From the NCBI GenBank assembly GCA_046297495.1, contig JBKBIP010000005.1, forward strand, positions 1 through 64,000: 64,000 nt of DNA, read 5' to 3'. The notes beneath the pieces were generated by a model. The model was not told where the DNA came from, did not search any database, and saw nothing but the letters and a program-made list of their open reading frames with translations. A program made the translations under genes and the position numbers. This document shows, in pieces, positions 60,411-64,000 of the stretch. Each line of letters starts with the position of its first letter. The stretch's first letter is position 1. The DNA is from JBKBIP01 sp046297495 (GTDB lineage: Bacteria; Planctomycetota; Planctomycetia; Gemmatales; Gemmataceae).

Positions 60411-61751
60411 ATGACGACACCCCATCACGCGAAATTGTTGCTGAATGGCGATGGCACAACGCGCTTGCCGCTACGGTGTCCCGCATGCGCGCGGCTCAAT
60501 CCCGCCGGCGCGTTTTACTGCTATCACGATGGCAAGCCCTTGCACCCAGAGCTTCGCCCTAATCCGGTCAACGTGGGGAATGTGCCGTTTCCCGCTCCTT
60601 TTTGTTTCTCCGATGGCCAAACCTGCACGAATTTCAATCAACTTGCCGTGGCTTGCCATAGTCACTGGGAGGAATCGAAGACACTGCTGGCCGATGGCAT
60701 CTGGGCGGTGTATTTGGGGGCCATGGGGCGACTCGACCTGGCGGCGGCGGCCCGGCAAGCGGCCCAGAACCCCGACACGGATCGCGGTTTAAGTGAGTTC
60801 TTGGCGAAATTGCCGGCCGATGCGGAGTTTCTGCGTCGGCCTCAGCCCGCCTTCGAATGCGGCGCAGTGAACTTGGGCCAGCTAATGCCCAAGGTGGATG
60901 TCCTCTTTCAGGTCGCGGTGCGCAACGAGGGGATGTTGTTACTGCACGGTGTCTGTTCCGCGACTTGTGATTGGCTGCTGTTTGGCGATTGGGTAGCATC
61001 GGCCGGCACGAGTTCCGTCCGCGTCACTGCTTATGATCCACGGCTGGACGGCGAACGCGCCTGGGCGCCGGAGAAGCGGTTTCAAACACGCACGGGGGGC
61101 ACGATTCCGGTGCGTGTCGTCGGCGATAAGTTGCGCGCGGGCTTGAAGCCACTAACCGCCGAGATCATCCTCGACACCAACGGCGGCATGATCGCTTTGC
61201 CGGTACAAGCTCATGTTCCGATCCGCCCCTTTCCACGCGGCGCCCATGCCAACAATGTGCTGGCCGGCGTTGTGTCCCCCCGGGAATTGGCCGTCAAGGC
61301 CCGGCAGCATCCGCGCGAAGCCGGTCTGCTCTTTGAACAGGGGGCTATCAAGGCCTGGTACGCGAGCAACGGCTGGACGTATCCCATTGAAGGCAGAGAC
61401 GGTTCGGGCGTGGCTGCCGTGCAGCAGTTCTTCGAGGTGTTGGGCCTGACGCAGCCCCCGCGTCTCGAGATCGACCACGATTCGTTGACCTTCACCGGCA
61501 AAATAGGGGAACGGTTGACGGCATTGATAAGAGTCTGCACCCCGGATGGCAAGCCAGTCTATGCCCACGCCTGGAGCGACCAGGAGTGGCTCCACATCGG
61601 GCCGATCAAGTATCGGGGCACCAAGGTCAAAATCCCCCTTGAAATCATAATTCCTGACCAGGCGGAAGAGGTACTTCACGCCCAACTAACCATTCAGGGG
61701 AACGGTGAACAATGCTTCGTCGTGCCGGTGGCGGTTGTGGTGAGACGCTGA
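60411..61751 (+). CDS. Zinc-ribbon protein with beta-sandwich repeats, function unknown
   Basis: Protein of 446 residues. An N-terminal zinc ribbon (CPACARLNPAGAFYCYHDGK) is followed by a helical region (about 80-145, with GRLDLAAAARQAAQ) and two or three Ig-like beta domains (KVDVLFQVAVRNEGMLLLHG, PVRVVGDKLRAGLKPL, TGKIGERLTALIRV). The layout, a short zinc ribbon leading to repeated beta-sandwich domains, is seen in uncharacterised planctomycete proteins and in proteins linked to chaperone/J-domain systems. No signal peptide or membrane segment is visible. It precedes another zinc-ribbon gene and a lipoprotein gene on the same strand. Confidence 0.75.
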   Translation: MTTPHHAKLLLNGDGTTRLPLRCPACARLNPAGAFYCYHDGKPLHPELRPNPVNVGNVPFPAPFCFSDGQTCTNFNQLAVACHSHWEESKTLLADGIWAVYLGAMGRLDLAAAARQAAQNPDTDRGLSEFLAKLPADAEFLRRPQPAFECGAVNLGQLMPKVDVLFQVAVRNEGMLLLHGVCSATCDWLLFGDWVASAGTSSVRVTAYDPRLDGERAWAPEKRFQTRTGGTIPVRVVGDKLRAGLKPLTAEIILDTNGGMIALPVQAHVPIRPFPRGAHANNVLAGVVSPRELAVKARQHPREAGLLFEQGAIKAWYASNGWTYPIEGRDGSGVAAVQQFFEVLGLTQPPRLEIDHDSLTFTGKIGERLTALIRVCTPDGKPVYAHAWSDQEWLHIGPIKYRGTKVKIPLEIIIPDQAEEVLHAQLTIQGNGEQCFVVPVAVVVRR

Positions 61752-61917
61752 ACTCTCTCGTGAAGGATCGACGCGCGGGTTTCCGCCGCCCCGCGCGAAG
61801 CCATGGCTCCCGGGGAGAATGTGCCAACGAAACCGAACGTCGTGGGTTAAACTTAGTGGAACGGCGTTTCGGCTTTCGTTAGGGGGTGTTTGTGTTTCCG
61901 CAAAGGAGTTCTCGACC

Positions 61918-63030
61918 ATGTTAACGCTCGTAACCTGTCCGACATGTCATCACAGGTTCACTACCGCCGAGGCAAACATGGGGCTACGAACCACGTGCCC
62001 CAATTGTCAGTCCTTATTCGTCGCGGGGAAATCGGTGGCGGAAACCGAAGGCCGAATGCGCTGCCGGCCGTCGCTGCAACCGACTCTCGACAAGACCATG
62101 CTCGGGGAAATCGATCCCCCCATTCGGTACAACTGCCCGCGGTGCAAGAAGCCGTTGGAATCCCCAGCCAGCGAGGCCGGCACCAAGAAGCCCTGTCCCG
62201 CCTGTGGCGGTCGCTTGCAAGTGCCCGCGCCGCCGTCTCCGCCGCGCCCAGACCCGGCTTTGAACAAAACCATGCTGGCGGTTGCGGATAGCTCGTCATC
62301 CCCGGTTCCCTCATCGTCCAGCGCGGCGGCCTCAAGTGTCGCGCCCACGCCGTCCACTACCAGTGCGGAACAGGTTTCAACTCCGGTTACTGCTCCCGCG
62401 TCCCCGCCCGCCACGCCCAGTCCCGCGAGTGCCAGCGCGGAGGCGAACGGGCTGGGCAGCAACCTTCTAAAAAGTCCGGCGCGGCGCTATGGGATAGGGG
62501 GCGCGATCGCCGCCGCCGTCCTGCTCCTGCTCGTTCTATGGGGGCGAAGCGTCCAACAAGCCAGGGAAGAGGAGTATCAGAAAGAGTATCAAAAATATCA
62601 ACAACTCATGGCGGCCCAGCAACAAGAACAAGAGAAACTGCGAGTGCAAATCGCCAACTATGAAAGTCTTTTGGAAAAGCAGCGGCAAATCGCTGAAGAC
62701 AACCGGCGCAAATGGGATGAGGAGAAAGCCGATCTCGAACGCCGCCGGCAACGCGAGATGGAATTGTTGCAGCAACAAATCCAACTGGCTCTCGTCAAGC
62801 GGGATCAAGACGAAGCGGCGAAATTGCAAGCGCAGTTGCAGAATCAACAACGCCAATTGGATGAGGAGCGGCTCGCTCTGCTGCGAAAGCAAGAGGAACG
62901 CGACAGGAAAACGCAACAGGAGATGGAAGACCTCCGCCGGCAGCTGGCCAACGCCCAAAACCAACAGCCCAACGTGGTGGTCACGCCGCCGCCATTAGTC
63001 CGGCCCTGGTGGCCCTGGTATCCGTGGTGA
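61918..63030 (+). CDS. Zinc-ribbon, transmembrane, coiled-coil protein
   Basis: Protein of 370 residues. Two double-CxxC zinc ribbons: CPTCHHRFTTAE...CPNCQSLF (about 7-32) and CPRCKKPLESPA...CPACGGRL (about 76-101). Each is followed by a short TLDKTML or ALNKTML motif. A Ser/Pro/Ala-rich disordered linker (about 125-185) leads to one membrane helix (GIGGAIAAAVLLLLVLWG) and then a long Gln/Glu/Arg-rich coiled coil (about 210-340). The tail ends PPPLVRPWWPWYPW. The topology suggests cytoplasmic zinc ribbons and an extracytoplasmic coiled coil. ATG 61918 has AAAGGAG ten bases upstream. Function is unknown; the repeated threonine motif may be a phosphorylation site read by FHA domains (inference). 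Confidence 0.8.
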   Translation: MLTLVTCPTCHHRFTTAEANMGLRTTCPNCQSLFVAGKSVAETEGRMRCRPSLQPTLDKTMLGEIDPPIRYNCPRCKKPLESPASEAGTKKPCPACGGRLQVPAPPSPPRPDPALNKTMLAVADSSSSPVPSSSSAAASSVAPTPSTTSAEQVSTPVTAPASPPATPSPASASAEANGLGSNLLKSPARRYGIGGAIAAAVLLLLVLWGRSVQQAREEEYQKEYQKYQQLMAAQQQEQEKLRVQIANYESLLEKQRQIAEDNRRKWDEEKADLERRRQREMELLQQQIQLALVKRDQDEAAKLQAQLQNQQRQLDEERLALLRKQEERDRKTQQEMEDLRRQLANAQNQQPNVVVTPPPLVRPWWPWYPW

Positions 63031-63150
63031 GCGGCTGGTTGGGAACGGGCCAGGTGAGAAAACCGGCAAGTGCGGAGCGCCCACTCCCCAGGACAAAGGA
63101 ACTGGGGCAGCGACGTTCCGCGCTCGCCAGTGAGGGGGGGCGTCACGTTG
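63031..63150. repeat. Palindromic repeat with CCGCGCTCGCC end
   Basis: CTCCCCAG (63084-63091) pairs with CTGGGGCAG (63103-63111), followed by GACGTTCCGCGCTCGCCAG, close to the right end of the repeat at 52683-52704. Confidence 0.5.
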
Positions 63151-63185
63151 CCTATATCTGCTTTCGATGAGAAAGGAGCTACCTC

Positions 63186-64000
63186 ATGAACAAATGGATG
63201 ACCGTATGCTGGGGCTTGGTGATGCTGACCGCGGCCTGTGGCCAATCGCGGATTCCAGACGCGCCAGGTCAACAGGAGCCACCGTCACCCGCCGTCATCG
63301 ATGGGTCTCTCCTTCCACCGGACCAACCTGATGCGACGCTGGCCAGTCTCTCCGGCGCCGTGCCCGCTGCCCCCGCCGACCCGTCCGCCACCGTCGTGGT
63401 GAAAAAAATCACCGAAACTCGTGTGCGATCCGAGGAGCGCAAGCCATTTCCCGCGCCGGGACTGAACCTCACGCTGGTTATTCAGCCGCGCAAGCCCGAA
63501 CTGCTCCAAGAGGCGGTTCGCATCGGTAATCTTCGCCTGAGCACGGCCACCGATGACATGGGAACGAACTTGATTTCCCAGGACAAAACCCAGAACTCCA
63601 ACCAGTCCTTCTTGCAAAAGGTGTCCGATTTCCAGCGGAAGGCAGGCGCTGTTGAGATCACGGTCACGCTGCTCCCCTCGGCCCGTGGCGCCCGCACGTT
63701 CACTCTCCAAGGCAGCATCGCCATCGTCACCGGCGGCACTCCCGTTACCGTGGACTTTCCCAAGGTTCAAACGTTGCAAGGCCAGGTTTTGGAACATCCG
63801 GAATTGAAAGCGGCGGGTCTCAAACTTCAAGCCATTAAACCCACGGTCGTCTTCGGCGGCTCCCTCGATAAAACCGTGCAGTTGCAGGTACTCGAAGGAA
63901 GTGAAGGGGGAATCGCCGAGGTCGGCTTGGTGGATGCCGCTGGTCAGTATCATACTCCGCAAGGCTTCGGCGATCTGATCATGCGCGTCAATGATTTGCC
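63186..64000 (+). CDS. Lipoprotein of unknown function, truncated by window end
   Basis: Open to the last base, at least 271 codons. The signal (NKWMTVCWGLVMLTAACGQ) has the lipobox LTAAC, so the mature protein should be lipid-anchored at the cysteine. A proline/alanine-rich spacer (about 25-75) precedes a beta-rich domain: APGLNLTLVIQPRKPELLQE, VEITVTLLPSARGARTFTLQ and TVDFPKVQTLQGQVLEHPEL. No family was recognised. AGGAG at 63175-63179 supports ATG 63186. It is downstream of the zinc-ribbon/coiled-coil gene, separated by about 155 bp that contain a palindromic repeat. Confidence 0.75.
   Translation, partial: MNKWMTVCWGLVMLTAACGQSRIPDAPGQQEPPSPAVIDGSLLPPDQPDATLASLSGAVPAAPADPSATVVVKKITETRVRSEERKPFPAPGLNLTLVIQPRKPELLQEAVRIGNLRLSTATDDMGTNLISQDKTQNSNQSFLQKVSDFQRKAGAVEITVTLLPSARGARTFTLQGSIAIVTGGTPVTVDFPKVQTLQGQVLEHPELKAAGLKLQAIKPTVVFGGSLDKTVQLQVLEGSEGGIAEVGLVDAAGQYHTPQGFGDLIMRVNDL

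Noticed and set aside
1..64000. CRISPR arrays, tRNA, tmRNA, RNase P or rRNA genes
   Set aside because: Intergenic stretches were read for regularly spaced repeats and for conserved RNA cores; only the GEMM riboswitch was found.

Overview
The window looks like a chromosomal segment of a Gemmataceae-like planctomycete. The pointers are two Tat-exported DUF1501 proteins, a secreted CxPSR sulfatase, a ThuA protein, a PhoD-type phosphatase, a long WD40 protein, an orphan formylmethanofuran dehydrogenase C-like subunit, zinc-ribbon/coiled-coil proteins of planctomycete type, high GC, and long intergenic gaps full of short palindromic repeats. No tRNA, rRNA or CRISPR array was found.

Layout. 0.3-9.4 kb: exported WD40 protein, a frameshifted colicin-E5-like toxin with its putative immunity gene, purM (interrupted by 99 Ns), an OPT transporter and an S46 peptidase. 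9.6-14.3 kb: thioredoxin/TPR protein, then a scar in which N- and C-terminal pieces of a type IIG restriction enzyme bracket a palindromic repeat and an antitoxin/PIN-toxin pair; then DUF1501 and a small zinc-ribbon membrane protein. 14.5-24 kb: housekeeping genes (ligA, GNAT acetyltransferase, fhcC-like, tsf, rpsB, histidine kinase, ilvN, aroB). 24.3-31.4 kb: NagB/PIG-L fusion, DUF2203, an orphan GEMM (cyclic dinucleotide) riboswitch with its own promoter and terminator, acyl-CoA dehydrogenase, fatty acid desaturase, Gfo/Idh oxidoreductase. 31.8-42.2 kb: second DUF1501, Lhr-like helicase, ThuA, PhoD-like phosphatase, sulfatase, glycyl-tRNA synthetase. 42.2-47.8 kb: comB-like phosphatase, a three-subunit molybdenum hydroxylase with a Tat-dependent iron-sulfur subunit, and a Cys-rich small protein. 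48.3-52.6 kb: fatty acid synthesis cluster rpmF-plsX-fabD-acpP-fabF with a MazF-like fragment in frame ahead of fabD. 52.7-64 kb: ThiF/rhodanese protein, SF2 helicase, rho, glgX, two zinc-ribbon proteins and a lipoprotein that runs off the edge.

The most interesting signals are non-coding. First, a GEMM-I aptamer has adenine at the base that sets dinucleotide specificity and no gene behind its terminator. Second, a ~150-bp dispersed repeat is present upstream of rpsB and upstream of the molybdenum hydroxylase operon; each copy carries a well-formed sigma-70-like promoter with an exact 17-bp spacer facing the gene. Third, several families of hairpin-forming intergenic repeats mark gene boundaries and, in one place, the break point of the ruined restriction gene.
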